A DNA stretch of 64,000 nt from Phenylobacterium sp. J426 (GCF_024699945.1 NZ_JAJOMY010000001.1:682001-746000), one strand, 5' to 3'. Positions 18,205-27,375 are shown, counted from the stretch's first letter. Notes: a model not told the origin generated them from the sequence alone. Numbers and translations are program-made.

Positions 18205-19545
18205 ATGGCCAGGATGGACGAAAACCTGCTGAACGACGTCGTGGCCGCTGCGCTCAAGGCGGGGGCCGACGCGGCCGAAGCCGTGGGCGCCGAACGGCGC
18301 AGCCTCTCCGTCAATGTCCGGGAAGGGGAACTCGAGGAGGTCGAGCGCGAGGAATCCCGCGACCTCGGCCTACGCGTCTTCGTGGGCCGCCGACAGGCGA
18401 CCGTCTCCGGGTCGGACATCTCGTCAGAGGCCCGGGCAAAGCTGGTCGAGCGCGCCGTCGCCATGGCCAGGCTCGCGCCCGAGGATCCCTACGCCAGCCT
18501 GGCCGACCCCGACGCCCTGGCCCGTGGTGACCTTCCCGAACTCGACCTCTACGACCCGACCGAACCCACGCCCGAGGCCCTGGAGGAGCGCGCCCGCATC
18601 GCGGAGGCCGCCGCCCGCGCCCAGCCCAAGGTGACCAACTCCGACGGAGCCAGCGGGTCGTGGTCGTCGTCGCGCTGGGTGCTGGTGACCAGCGACGGCT
18701 TCACGGGCGTACACCGCGCCTCCGGCTTCTCGATCGGCGCGTCGGCGATCGCGGGGGACGAGGGCGGCATGGAGACGGGCTACGACGGCCGCTCGGCCCG
18801 ATGGGAGTCCGACCTGCCGCCGCCGGAGAGCCTCGGCGCCGAGGCGGGCCGCCGGGCCGCGGCGCGGCTGGGCGCCCGCAAGATCGCCTCGACGACCGCC
18901 CCCGTGATCTTCGAGAACCGGCTGGCCGCCTCGCTGATGAGCCCGCTGATCGGCGCCATCTCCGGCCCCGCCATCGCCCGCGGCACCTCGTTCCTGAAGG
19001 ACAAGCTGGGCCAGCAGGTGTTCGCCGAGCGCATCACCATCACCGACGATCCGCACAAGCGCCGGGGCCTGGGCTCCTCGCCCTTCGATGACGAGGGCGT
19101 CCGCAACGAGCGCCGCGAACTGGTCGACGCCGGCGTCCTCACCACCTGGCTGCTCAACACGTCCTCGGCGCGCCAACTGGGCCTCAAGACCACCGGCCAC
19201 GCCTCGCGTGGGCTTGCCGGCCCGTCGGGCGTCTCGCCGAGCAACCTGACCCTGCAACCCGGCGACAAGGACCTGAACGGCCTGATGAAGGACGCAGGCT
19301 CGGGCCTCCTGGTGACCTCGATGTTCGGCCCGTCGCTGAACGGCAACACCGGCGACTGGTCGGTGGGGTGCTCGGGCTTCTGGTTCGAGAACGGGGAGAT
19401 CGCCTATCCCGTCAACGAGATTACCGTGGCCGGCAACCTGCTCGACGTCTATGGGCGGCTCGTGCCGGGTTCGGACCTGGAGTTCCGCGGCGCGTCGAAC
19501 GCACCGTCGCTGCTGGTCGACAACCTGGCCATCGCGGGGCGCTGA
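18205..19545 (+). CDS. pmbA: TldD/PmbA family metalloprotease, PmbA type
   Basis: A 446-residue protein beginning MARMDENLLNDVVAAALKAG; ATG 18214 is a possible alternative start. Family features include SLSVNVREGELEEVEREESR, GLRVFVGRRQATVSGSDIS and the C-terminal VGCSGFWFENGEIAYPVNEI. PmbA pairs with TldD in a protease that degrades unfolded peptides and matures certain peptide antibiotics; in E. coli the metal site is in TldD, not PmbA. tldD itself is not in the window. The stop overlaps the apparent start of cysQ, which commonly follows pmbA in this bacterial group. Confidence 0.95.
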   Translation: MARMDENLLNDVVAAALKAGADAAEAVGAERRSLSVNVREGELEEVEREESRDLGLRVFVGRRQATVSGSDISSEARAKLVERAVAMARLAPEDPYASLADPDALARGDLPELDLYDPTEPTPEALEERARIAEAAARAQPKVTNSDGASGSWSSSRWVLVTSDGFTGVHRASGFSIGASAIAGDEGGMETGYDGRSARWESDLPPPESLGAEAGRRAAARLGARKIASTTAPVIFENRLAASLMSPLIGAISGPAIARGTSFLKDKLGQQVFAERITITDDPHKRRGLGSSPFDDEGVRNERRELVDAGVLTTWLLNTSSARQLGLKTTGHASRGLAGPSGVSPSNLTLQPGDKDLNGLMKDAGSGLLVTSMFGPSLNGNTGDWSVGCSGFWFENGEIAYPVNEITVAGNLLDVYGRLVPGSDLEFRGASNAPSLLVDNLAIAGR

Positions 19546-20330
19546 CGCTGCACGACCTGGACCTCCTGCTGGATGCGGCCCGCGAGGCGGGTGAACTGGC
19601 CGGGCGGCTGCGCCGGCAGGGGCTCGAGATCGAATACAAGGCCGGCAATTCGCCGGTCACCAACGCCGACCTCGCCGCGGACCGGCTGCTGAAGGCGCGG
19701 CTGCTGACCGCCCGGCCGAACTACGGCTGGCTGTCGGAGGAAACGGCCGACGACCCCGCGCGGCTCGCCCAGCGGCGGATCTTCGTGGTCGACCCGATCG
19801 ACGGCACCCGAGCCTTCCTCAACGACCGGCCCTGGTGGGCGGTGTCGATCGCGGTGGTCGACGGCGAGCGGCCGGTGGCGGGGGTCGTCTTCGCGCCGGA
19901 AGTCGGCGAGACCTACGCCGCGCAGGCGGGCCAGGGCGCCACCCTGGACGGGCGGCCGATCCGGGCCGGCGACGCAAGTACGCTGGAAGCCTGCCGCATG
20001 GCCGGCGACCCAAACATGTTCCGCCATCCGAGTTGGCCGGTGCCATGGCCGGAGATGCGGGTGGAGCCCCGCAACTCCACCGCCTACCGCATGTGCCTTG
20101 TGGCCGCCGGATCGTTCGACGCCGCCGTGGCTCCGGTGGCGAAGCACGACTGGGACCTGGCGGCCGCCGATCTGATCGCCAGCGAAGCCGGTGCGTTCGT
20201 CGGCGACCACCACGGCCGGACGTTCCGCTACAACCGCCCGAAGCCGGTGCAGGCGAGCCTCGTCTGCGCCGCCCCGGGCCTCACCCCATTGATCCTGGAC
20301 CGGGTCCGGCATATCCGCAGCGGAAACTGA
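19542..20330 (+). CDS. cysQ: CysQ-like 3'(2'),5'-bisphosphate nucleotidase / inositol monophosphatase family
   Basis: About 262 residues starting LTLHDLDLLLDAAREAGELA. Metal-binding motifs are complete: VTNADLAADRLL, SEETADD, DPIDGTRAFLNDRPWW and the C-terminal HDWDLAAADLIASEAGAFVG. It would dephosphorylate PAP or inositol phosphate in the cytoplasm. No ATG, GTG or TTG lies at the expected start; CTG at 19542 overlaps the pmbA TGA as CTGA, the same 4-base overlap seen at many gene pairs here, so I take it as a rare CTG start or a base error for ATG/GTG/TTG. Confidence 0.88.
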   Translation: MTLHDLDLLLDAAREAGELAGRLRRQGLEIEYKAGNSPVTNADLAADRLLKARLLTARPNYGWLSEETADDPARLAQRRIFVVDPIDGTRAFLNDRPWWAVSIAVVDGERPVAGVVFAPEVGETYAAQAGQGATLDGRPIRAGDASTLEACRMAGDPNMFRHPSWPVPWPEMRVEPRNSTAYRMCLVAAGSFDAAVAPVAKHDWDLAAADLIASEAGAFVGDHHGRTFRYNRPKPVQASLVCAAPGLTPLILDRVRHIRSGN

Positions 20331-20363
20331 CCCCTTCCGCTACGAAAGCGTTTGCAGATCACC

Positions 20364-20597
20364 ATGCCTGACAGCCAACAGCTCCTTCACCTCGTCATCG
20401 GCGGCGAGCTGAAGTCCCTGAACGGTCCGCCGGAATTCCGCGACCTGTCCAAGGTCGACCTCGTGGGCGCCTTCCCGTCCTACGACGAAGCCGTCCGCGC
20501 ATGGCGCGCCAAGGCGCAGGAGACCGTGGACAACGCGCACATGCGCTATTTCGTGATCCACGCCCACAAGCTGCTGTCCCCCGCCGCGGGCGAGTAG
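20364..20597 (+). CDS. DUF4170 domain protein
   Basis: A 77-residue protein from ATG 20364: MPDSQQLLHLVIGGELKSLN, then DLSKVDLVGAFPSYDEAVRA and the C-terminal NAHMRYFVIHAHKLL. This small family is nearly confined to alphaproteobacteria and regularly sits between cysQ and Kdo/lipid A genes, as here. Function unknown. The frame continues upstream to a TTG but family similarity begins at the chosen ATG. Confidence 0.88.
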   Translation: MPDSQQLLHLVIGGELKSLNGPPEFRDLSKVDLVGAFPSYDEAVRAWRAKAQETVDNAHMRYFVIHAHKLLSPAAGE

Positions 20598-20813
20598 TCA
20601 GCTCCGGACGATGCGGTCGACGAGGGCGCCGCCGCGCCAGAGCTCGACCGCATCACAGCTCTGATGCTCCCGCAGCAGCCGCTCGGCGCGCCCTTGGAGA
20701 TGTTCCAGTTCGGTCCAGGGGGCCAGATCGACCACCGGCGCGATACCGTCCGCCCTGACGCACAGCAGGGTGCAGTATTCTTCCGCCGCGATGAGGGTCA
20801 GCCCTTCCTCCAT
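20598..20813 (-). CDS. Small hypothetical protein (71 residues)
   Basis: From ATG 20813 it reads MEEGLTLIAAEEYCTLLCVR and ends LLREHQSCDAVELWRGGALVDRIVRS (split here only by reading order). No known family. It lies tail to tail, directly abutting DUF4170. The C-terminal half is similar in pattern to the 68-residue protein at 15293-15499 (His, Cys, then a short beta-like segment). The frame extends upstream to 20987 but that part has composition typical of antisense reading of the phosphatase gene. Confidence 0.6.
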   Translation of the reverse strand: MEEGLTLIAAEEYCTLLCVRADGIAPVVDLAPWTELEHLQGRAERLLREHQSCDAVELWRGGALVDRIVRS

Positions 20814-20884
20814 GCGTGCACCTTGGCACGCGAGGGGCGAGCCGTCTGTTACAAAGGTCACTTTCGGGGGGCCTGAAACTGCGA

Positions 20885-21568
20885 CTATTCGCGCCGCAGG
20901 AGCCGCTCGGTTACGAGCGACCCGATCATCTGGCTGCGGAACTTCGCCTTCATGCCGGGCGGGTCGTACATCGGGCTCTGCACCCATTCGAGAAAGCTCA
21001 TGCCCGCGGGCTCGCCTTCCTCGAGATAGCGCTCGAAGGTGTAGTCCAGCACGCCGGTCTTGCCCTGCTTGATGTGCAGGTAGCGCAGATGGAGCTGGTC
21101 CATCGCCTCGCGGATGGTCTTGCCCTTCCGGAAGTGCATGTAGAGCACGCTCATGATGCCGGCACGGTCCGCGCCGGACTTGCAGTGCATCAGGGCGGGA
21201 TACTCGATCGTCTCGAACAGCCGCTTGGCGCCGAGCACGCGCTGGACGCTGGGCACCTCACGCGAGGTGATGGTGAAGTCGACCATCGTCAGCCCCAGCC
21301 GATCGCAGGCGTCTTTCTCCAGGGCGTGGAAGCTGGCGTCGAAGCCACCCCGCAGGTTGATCACCGTCTTGATGCCGCGCGCCTTCCATAGCGCCAGCTG
21401 GTGGGGCCAGGGCTGGTTGGTCCGAACCAGCTCCTCCGAGATCCAGTGGGCGTTGGAAAAGCCCAGCCGCAGGTAGGCGTGGTCCTTCCAGAGGTAGTCC
21501 AGATAGGCCTTCACCCGCCCGCCCGGCGTGCTGAGGTCGAAGTCGTTCCGGACCGGCTGTTCGTTCAT
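20885..21568 (-). CDS. Dual-specificity/tyrosine phosphatase-like protein
   Basis: A 227-residue protein with the cysteine phosphatase loop HCKSGADRAG (HCxxGxxR) near residue 128 and a preceding GIKTVINLRGGFDASFHALE segment that resembles bacterial DSP-type phosphatases acting on phosphatidylglycerol phosphate or phosphoproteins. An acidic residue in FTITSREVPS may be the general acid region. It is divergent from the MsbA-like gene of the lipid A cluster; an envelope role is possible but not shown. Confidence 0.85.
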   Translation of the reverse strand: MNEQPVRNDFDLSTPGGRVKAYLDYLWKDHAYLRLGFSNAHWISEELVRTNQPWPHQLALWKARGIKTVINLRGGFDASFHALEKDACDRLGLTMVDFTITSREVPSVQRVLGAKRLFETIEYPALMHCKSGADRAGIMSVLYMHFRKGKTIREAMDQLHLRYLHIKQGKTGVLDYTFERYLEEGEPAGMSFLEWVQSPMYDPPGMKAKFRSQMIGSLVTERLLRRE

Positions 21569-21649
21569 GGCCGCTAAGTAGGGCGAAGAGCCCGCCAGAG
21601 GAAGCCGCCCGCGCTTGACTTCGCCGCCCCAACGTCCGACCCCAGGCCC

Positions 21650-23419
21650 ATGAGCGACAGCCCGCCCGAGCTATCTGGCCGCGACCTGATCGCGCGGGTG
21701 GCCAGGGCTTATCTCGCGCCCCGCTGGATGGCCTGGACGGGCGCCCTCGTGGCGGGGATCGCCGCGGCCTGGTTCACGACCCGGCTCGTGCAGATCCTCG
21801 AGCCGGCCACCAACGATCTGATGGTCAACCACAAGCCGGGCGCCCTGGTGGTCCTGCCGGTGACGATCGCCGTCTACGCCGTGCTCCGGGCTCTGTCGCA
21901 GGTCGTCCAGGCGACGCTGGTGAACCGGATCGGCAACGCGGTCGTGGGCGACATCCAGGTGCAGCTGTTCGGCAAGCTGGTGCGCGCCGACCTGGCGCGG
22001 CTGCGCAGCGCCCACTCCGGCTCCTACGTTTCCTCGGTGCTGTACGACGCCGGCCTGATCCGCGAGGCGGCGACGGCCGGCGTGATCAACTACACCCAGC
22101 ATCTGCTGATCGTGATCGGCGCGATCACGGTGATGATCTCGAACGACCGCAACCTCTCGCTGCTGCTGATCGTCGCCCTGCCGCTGGCCAGCCTGATCAT
22201 GCGCCGCTTCGCCAAACGGACCACCAAGGCGGCCAAGGGCGCCATGGCCGAGACCTCCGCCCTCTCGACGGCCATCATGGAGAGCCTCGACGGCGTCCGC
22301 GTGGTCAAGCTGGAGAACCGCGAGGCTTACGAGGAGCAACGAGTCGGCGACGTCGTCCGTCGGCGGCAGAAGCACCTCACCAAGGGCGCCGACGCCCGCG
22401 CCCGCGCCGCCCCGTCCACCGAGCTGCTCATGACGCTGATCACCGCGGCGGTGATCGCTTACGCCGGCTGGCGCTCCCAGCAGGGCGGCATGACGGTCGG
22501 CGCCTTCGTGGCGTTCATCGCCGCGCTGGGCGTGGCTTCGCAGTCGCTGCGCCAGCTCGCCAACCTCCAGACCGTGTTCGCCGAGGGCATGTCGGCGGCG
22601 CGGCGTCTCTTCGCGGCGCTCGATGTCGAACCCGAGGTTCGCGAGAAGGCGGGCGCCCGGCCGCTGCCGCGCGGCGAGGCCACGGTACGGTTCGAGGATG
22701 TCGGCTTCAGCTACGGCCGCGACGGCGCGCCGACGCTGAGCGGCGTCACCCTGGAAGCCCGACGCGGCGAGACCGTGGCCCTGGTCGGGCCGTCGGGCGG
22801 CGGCAAGAGCACCATCCTCAACCTGATCCCGCGCTTCTACGACGCCACCTCGGGGCGGGTGAGCATCGACGGCCACGACGTGCGCGACGTCACCCTCGCC
22901 TCACTGCGCGATCAGATCGCCCTCGTCACCCAGGAGCCGTTCCTGTTCGACGACACCATCCGCGCCAACATCTGCTACGCCCGCCCCGACGCGAGCGAAC
23001 ACGAGATCGAAGCCGCGGCGCGGGCGGCGGCGGCGCACGACTTCATTCTGGCCTTGCCGCACGGCTACGCGACGACGGTGGGTGAGGCCGGCGCGCGTCT
23101 GTCGGGCGGCCAGCGGCAGCGCATCGCCATCGCCCGCGCCTTCCTGAAGGACGCCCCGATCCTGCTGCTGGACGAGGCGACCAGCGCCCTGGACACGGAG
23201 AGCGAGGCCCAGGTGCAGGCGGCGCTGTCGCGGCTGATGACCGGACGCACGACCATGCTGATCGCCCACCGCCTGTCGACGGTGCGGGGCGCCGACCGCA
23301 TCTATGTCATCGACAGGGGACGCATCGTCGAGACCGGCGACCACACGAGCCTGGTGAAGAAGCGCGGCCTCTATGCTCGGCTCGCCAAGAGCCAGCATCT
23401 CGAGGCCGAACCCGCTTGA
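21650..23419 (+). CDS. msbA: MsbA-like lipid A/phospholipid ABC exporter
   Basis: A 589-residue half-transporter: six membrane helices to about residue 320, then ATPase motifs GPSGGGKST, LSGGQRQR and ILLLDEATSALD with IAHRLST. The context, directly coupled (TTGA overlap) to a lysophospholipid acyltransferase-like gene and followed by kdtA and lpxK, supports flipping of lipid A-core across the inner membrane. The clear neighbours separate it from the other ABC exporter at 3664. Start ATG 21650 follows TCCGACCCCAGGCCC with only a weak ribosome site. Confidence 0.9.
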   Translation: MSDSPPELSGRDLIARVARAYLAPRWMAWTGALVAGIAAAWFTTRLVQILEPATNDLMVNHKPGALVVLPVTIAVYAVLRALSQVVQATLVNRIGNAVVGDIQVQLFGKLVRADLARLRSAHSGSYVSSVLYDAGLIREAATAGVINYTQHLLIVIGAITVMISNDRNLSLLLIVALPLASLIMRRFAKRTTKAAKGAMAETSALSTAIMESLDGVRVVKLENREAYEEQRVGDVVRRRQKHLTKGADARARAAPSTELLMTLITAAVIAYAGWRSQQGGMTVGAFVAFIAALGVASQSLRQLANLQTVFAEGMSAARRLFAALDVEPEVREKAGARPLPRGEATVRFEDVGFSYGRDGAPTLSGVTLEARRGETVALVGPSGGGKSTILNLIPRFYDATSGRVSIDGHDVRDVTLASLRDQIALVTQEPFLFDDTIRANICYARPDASEHEIEAAARAAAAHDFILALPHGYATTVGEAGARLSGGQRQRIAIARAFLKDAPILLLDEATSALDTESEAQVQAALSRLMTGRTTMLIAHRLSTVRGADRIYVIDRGRIVETGDHTSLVKKRGLYARLAKSQHLEAEPA

Positions 23420-24138
23420 AGAAGCTGCTGCGGAGCGACGGCGTCCAGGGCTTCCTGGGCTGGCTGCTGGGGACTTATCTTCGGGTCGTGCTGCGCACGG
23501 TCCGCTGGCGGCACGAGAACGTCGACTGCGTCGAGCCGGTGCTCGCCGACGACGCCACAGGGGCCATAGCCCTGTTCTGGCACGGCCGCATTCCCTTGTG
23601 CCTGGCCACGGCCCCGCAGTGGTGGCGGAAGCGCACGCGCTGCCTGGTTTCTCCCTCGGCGGATGGCGAGTTCATCGCTCAGGCGCTGCAGATGTCCGGC
23701 TTCCCGGCGATCCGCGTCTCCTCGGCGAAGAAGGGCGACTCGGCCAAGGCGCGCCAGGCGGTGGCGGCGATCCGCGACGCGACCGGCTGGGTCGCCGGCG
23801 GCGGCGCGCTGGTGGTCACGCCGGACGGCCCGCGCGGCCCAAACGAGATTATCCAGGCCGGCGCGCTGCAGATCGCCCGCCGGTCGGGCCAGCCGGTGTT
23901 CCTGATGGGCATCGCGGCGAACCCCGCCTGGCAGCTTCAGGATACCTGGGACAAGGTGATGTTCGCCGCCCCCTTCGGCCGCGGCGCCGTGGTCTGGGAA
24001 GGTCCGCTCTACGTTCCCCATGACGCCGGCGAGGCCGATATCGCCGGCCTGATCGCGGATTGGTCGGCCCGTCTCTCCGCCGCGACCCGGAGGGCCGAGG
24101 GCCTGGTCCGACGCCGCGCGTCGTCCGGGTCGCATTGA
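23416..24138 (+). CDS. DUF374 lysophospholipid acyltransferase family protein
   Basis: A 240-residue protein starting at TTG in a TTGA overlap with msbA (MKKLLRSDGVQGFLGWLLGT). Motifs ALFWHGRIPLCL and LVVTPDGPRGPNEIIQAGAL match DUF374, a branch of the PlsC/LpxL-type acyltransferases found beside Kdo transferase genes in alphaproteobacteria. It probably acts on lipid A or a related precursor at the inner membrane. The precise acyl donor and acceptor are unknown. Confidence 0.88.
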   Translation: MKKLLRSDGVQGFLGWLLGTYLRVVLRTVRWRHENVDCVEPVLADDATGAIALFWHGRIPLCLATAPQWWRKRTRCLVSPSADGEFIAQALQMSGFPAIRVSSAKKGDSAKARQAVAAIRDATGWVAGGGALVVTPDGPRGPNEIIQAGALQIARRSGQPVFLMGIAANPAWQLQDTWDKVMFAAPFGRGAVVWEGPLYVPHDAGEADIAGLIADWSARLSAATRRAEGLVRRRASSGSH

Positions 24139-24170
24139 TCCCGCACCCGGTTCGCGGGACATAGGCTCCT

Positions 24171-25163
24171 ATGGCGCACGCCCACTCGCACCACCACCAT
24201 GACCACGGGCATGATCAGCCCGATCATGACCATCATGGTCACGGCCACGCCCATGGCTTCGGGCGCCATCATCATCATCATCATGCGCCGACCGACATGG
24301 GCCGGGCGTTCGCCATCGGCATCGCCCTCAACATCGCCTTCGTGGTGGCGGAGGTCGCCGCCGGCCTGTGGACCGGCTCTCTGGCCCTGCTGGCCGACGC
24401 CGGCCACAACCTGTCCGACGTGTTGTCGCTGGTCATGGCCTGGGGCGCGACCGTGCTGGCGAAGCGGGCGCCGTCCGGCCGCCGCACCTACGGCCTGCGA
24501 AAGGCGACCATCCTTGCGTCGCTCGCCAACGCCGTGCTGCTGCTGGTGGCGGTGGGAGCCATCGTTTCGGAAGCCGCGCACCGCCTGCGCGAGCCAGCGA
24601 GCGTCGAGGCGCAGATCGTCATGCTGGTGGCGGGGCTCGGCGTCGTGATCAACGGCATCACCGCCGCCTTCTTCATGCGCGGCAGCCACTCCGACCTGAA
24701 CGTGCGGGGCGCCTTCCTGCACATGGCGGCCGACGCGGCCGTCTCCCTGGCCGTGGTGGTGGGCGCGTTCGCCATGGCGCAGACGGGCCTGCTGTGGATC
24801 GACCCCGTACTCAGCCTGCTGATCGCCGCGGTCATCGTGGTCGGGACTTGGGGGCTGCTGCGGGATTCCGCCGATCTGGCCCTGGATGCGGCCCCGCGCG
24901 GCATCGACGTCGAAGAGGTCCGCCGCTGGCTGGCGGCCCAGCCGGGGGTCGCCGAGGTACACGACCTGCACATCTGGGCCATGAGCACGACCGAGACGGC
25001 GCTGACCGCGCATGTCTGCCGGCCGGAGAACGCCGACAGTGACGGCTTCCTGCACGCCGTCTGCGAAGGTCTGGAGCGGAGATTCAACATCATCCACGCC
25101 ACCGTCCAGGTGGAGACAGACGCCGCCCACGTCTGTCGGCTGCGGCCCGCCGAGGTGGTGTGA
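24171..25163 (+). CDS. Cation diffusion facilitator (zinc-type) with histidine-rich N-terminus
   Basis: A 330-residue transporter of the CzcD/ZitB group. The first 40 residues contain over 20 histidines (MAHAHSHHHHDHGHDQPDHD and GRHHHHHH), a metal-catching tail. Six membrane helices follow with the zinc-site pairs LLADAGHNLSDV and LHMAADAAVSL, then a cytoplasmic domain GVAEVHDLHIWAMSTTETAL. It exports Zn2+ or similar ions against protons. The gene sits inside the lipid A/Kdo cluster and its stop overlaps the kdtA GTG start, so the two are translationally coupled. Confidence 0.95.
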   Translation: MAHAHSHHHHDHGHDQPDHDHHGHGHAHGFGRHHHHHHAPTDMGRAFAIGIALNIAFVVAEVAAGLWTGSLALLADAGHNLSDVLSLVMAWGATVLAKRAPSGRRTYGLRKATILASLANAVLLLVAVGAIVSEAAHRLREPASVEAQIVMLVAGLGVVINGITAAFFMRGSHSDLNVRGAFLHMAADAAVSLAVVVGAFAMAQTGLLWIDPVLSLLIAAVIVVGTWGLLRDSADLALDAAPRGIDVEEVRRWLAAQPGVAEVHDLHIWAMSTTETALTAHVCRPENADSDGFLHAVCEGLERRFNIIHATVQVETDAAHVCRLRPAEVV

Positions 25164-26392
25164 TCGCGCTCGCGCTCTACGGCGCGCTGACGGGGCTGTT
25201 CGAGCCCTTCGCGCCTCTCGCTCTGAAGGCGCGCGCCCGGCGCGGCAAGGAAGAGCCTGCCCGCCTCGGCGAGCGGCTGGGGCGAACGTCGCGACCACGG
25301 CCGCCAGGTCCGCTCGTCTGGCTGCACGGCGTCAGCGTCGGCGAGAGCGTCTCGCTGCTGCCGCTCGTCGAGGCGCTGCAGGCGGCGCGTCCCGGCGTCT
25401 CGATCCTGGTCACGTCCGGAACGGTCACCTCAGCCCAGGTCCTGGCCAAACGCCTGCCCGCAGGGGTGATCCACCAGTATGCGCCGGTGGACGCCCCAGG
25501 CGCCGTCGGCCGCTTCCTCGACCACTGGAGGCCGGAGGCGGCCATTTTCGTCGAGAGCGAGCTCTGGCCCAACCTCATCACCGCCGCTCGCCGACGCGGC
25601 GTGAAACTCGCGCTGCTGTCGGCTCGGATGACCGAGGCCAGCGCCCGCGGCTGGAGGCGCGCGCCTGGCGCGGCGCGAGCACTGCTGTCCGCCTTCGATC
25701 TCGTGATGGCGCAGGACGCCGCCACCGCCGAGCGCCTGTCGGCCCTGGGGGCCCAGCTCGGCGAGCCGCTGAACCTGAAGCGCCTGGGTCAAGCGCTGGC
25801 GGCGCACCCGCCCGAACTGACGCGGCTGCGCGATGGTCTGGAAGGACGGCGCATCGTCCTCGCCGCCAGCACCCATCCGGGCGAGGAGCGGCTGATCGTC
25901 GACGCACTGGCGGGCCTCGACGCGCTGCTGATCCTCGCTCCACGCCACCCGGAGCGAGGCGCAGCGTTGGCGGCCGAGTTCGGCGCTCCACGCCGCAGCG
26001 CCGGAACACTGCCGACCGGTGGGACCCGGATCTACCTCGCCGACACCCTGGGCGAACTCGGGCTGTTCTTTCGCCTGGCCGACGTGACCATCATGGGTGG
26101 CGCCTTCGTCCAAGGTGTCGGCGGGCATAACCCGCTGGAGCCCGCCCGCTGCGGCGCGGCGATCGTCACGGGGCCCCACGTGTTCAACGCCGCAGACCTC
26201 TATGCGGAGATGACGTCCGAGCGCGCGGCGGTGCAGGTCGCGGACGCCGCCGAGCTTCGGAGGGTGGTCGAGGCGCTGCTCGATGTTCCGCCGGCGCGAG
26301 AGCGGCTGGCGGAGGCGGCGCTGGCCTATGCCCGCCGTCAAGGCGCCCAGCTTGACCGCGCGATGGCCGCCCTCGAGCCCCTGCTGCCATGA
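25160..26392 (+). CDS. kdtA: 3-deoxy-D-manno-octulosonic acid transferase
   Basis: A 410-residue GT30 enzyme starting at GTG (GTGA overlap with the CDF gene). An N-terminal membrane anchor (IALALYGALTGLFEPFAPLA) is followed by the acceptor domain with VWLHGVSVGESVSLLPLVEA and ESELWPNLITAARRRGVKLA and a GT-B donor domain with GGAFVQGVGGHNPLEPARCG. It adds Kdo from CMP-Kdo to lipid IVA on the cytoplasmic face. Overlaps lpxK by ATGA. Confidence 0.96.
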   Translation: MIALALYGALTGLFEPFAPLALKARARRGKEEPARLGERLGRTSRPRPPGPLVWLHGVSVGESVSLLPLVEALQAARPGVSILVTSGTVTSAQVLAKRLPAGVIHQYAPVDAPGAVGRFLDHWRPEAAIFVESELWPNLITAARRRGVKLALLSARMTEASARGWRRAPGAARALLSAFDLVMAQDAATAERLSALGAQLGEPLNLKRLGQALAAHPPELTRLRDGLEGRRIVLAASTHPGEERLIVDALAGLDALLILAPRHPERGAALAAEFGAPRRSAGTLPTGGTRIYLADTLGELGLFFRLADVTIMGGAFVQGVGGHNPLEPARCGAAIVTGPHVFNAADLYAEMTSERAAVQVADAAELRRVVEALLDVPPARERLAEAALAYARRQGAQLDRAMAALEPLLP

Positions 26393-27375
26393 AGCTCGCC
26401 ACGCCCCGCTGGTGGTACAGCCGCGACCGCCGTGTCATGCCGATGACCCGCCGCCTGCTCACGCCGCTGTCATGGATCTGGGCCGGTGTCACGGCACGGA
26501 AGATCGCCAAGACGACGCCGTCCGATCCCGGCGCGCCCGTGATCTGTATCGGCAACCTCACCATGGGCGGCGCCGGCAAGACGCCGGTCGCACGCGAGAT
26601 CGCTCGCCGGGTGAGCGGCCACGTGCTGACGCGTGGCTACGGCGGCCGGGAAGCCGGACCGCTGCGGGTGGATTCCACCCGGCACAATGCCGCCGATGTC
26701 GGCGACGAGCCGCTGATGCTGGCCACCGACTTGCCCGTCTGGGTGTCGCGGGACCGGCCTGCCGGCGCGAGAGCAGCGGCGGCGGCCGGCGCCCGCGTCA
26801 TCGTCATGGATGACGGCCACCAGAACCCGTCTCTTAGGAAGACCCTGTCGCTGGTCGTCGTGGACGGCGAGACCCGGAACGGCGAGTGGCCTTTCGGCGA
26901 CGGCCGGGTCTTCCCCGCCGGACCCATGCGCGAACCGCTGCAGGCGGGACTCGCCCGGGCCGACGCGGCCATCGTCCTGCTGCCGGCGGATCTCGACGCC
27001 CCCGACCCTGAACTGTTGCAGGCCCTGGCGGAGACGCCCGTCCTGGTCGCCCGGCTGCAGCCGGCGGCCCCGCCGCCGCCAGGCCCTGTCGTGGGCTTCG
27101 CCGGGATCGGCAAGCCCTGGAAGTTCGAGCGGGCGCTGCAGGCCGCCGGCGCAGACCTGGCGGACTTCGCCCCGTTCCCCGACCACTTCGCCTATGACGC
27201 GGCGACGCTGAAACTGCTGGCCGACCGCGCGGCGCAGTTCAACGCCGGCCTGGTCACCACCGAAAAGGATTGGGTTCGCCTGCCGCCGGAGTGGCGGCCC
27301 CGAGTGAAGCCCTGGCCGGTTCGCGTCGTGTTTGACGATGAGGCGGCCCTGGACCGCCTGCTCGCCGCCCTCTAG
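26389..27375 (+). CDS. lpxK: Tetraacyldisaccharide 4'-kinase
   Basis: A 328-residue kinase with the P-loop GNLTMGGAGKTPVAREIARR, TRGYGGREAGPLRVD and VIVMDDGHQNPSLRKTLSL, whose Asp and His form the catalytic pair in LpxK. The N-terminal hydrophobic helix is expected for this membrane-bound enzyme. It phosphorylates the 4' position of the lipid A disaccharide with ATP. Its stop shares CTAG (27372-27375) with the convergent phosphotransferase gene. Confidence 0.96.
   Translation: MKLATPRWWYSRDRRVMPMTRRLLTPLSWIWAGVTARKIAKTTPSDPGAPVICIGNLTMGGAGKTPVAREIARRVSGHVLTRGYGGREAGPLRVDSTRHNAADVGDEPLMLATDLPVWVSRDRPAGARAAAAAGARVIVMDDGHQNPSLRKTLSLVVVDGETRNGEWPFGDGRVFPAGPMREPLQAGLARADAAIVLLPADLDAPDPELLQALAETPVLVARLQPAAPPPPGPVVGFAGIGKPWKFERALQAAGADLADFAPFPDHFAYDAATLKLLADRAAQFNAGLVTTEKDWVRLPPEWRPRVKPWPVRVVFDDEAALDRLLAAL

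Noticed and set aside
24171..24300. Histidine-coding repeat tract as a structural DNA repeat
   Set aside because: The CAC/CAT codons encode the expected histidine-rich metal-binding tail of the CDF transporter.
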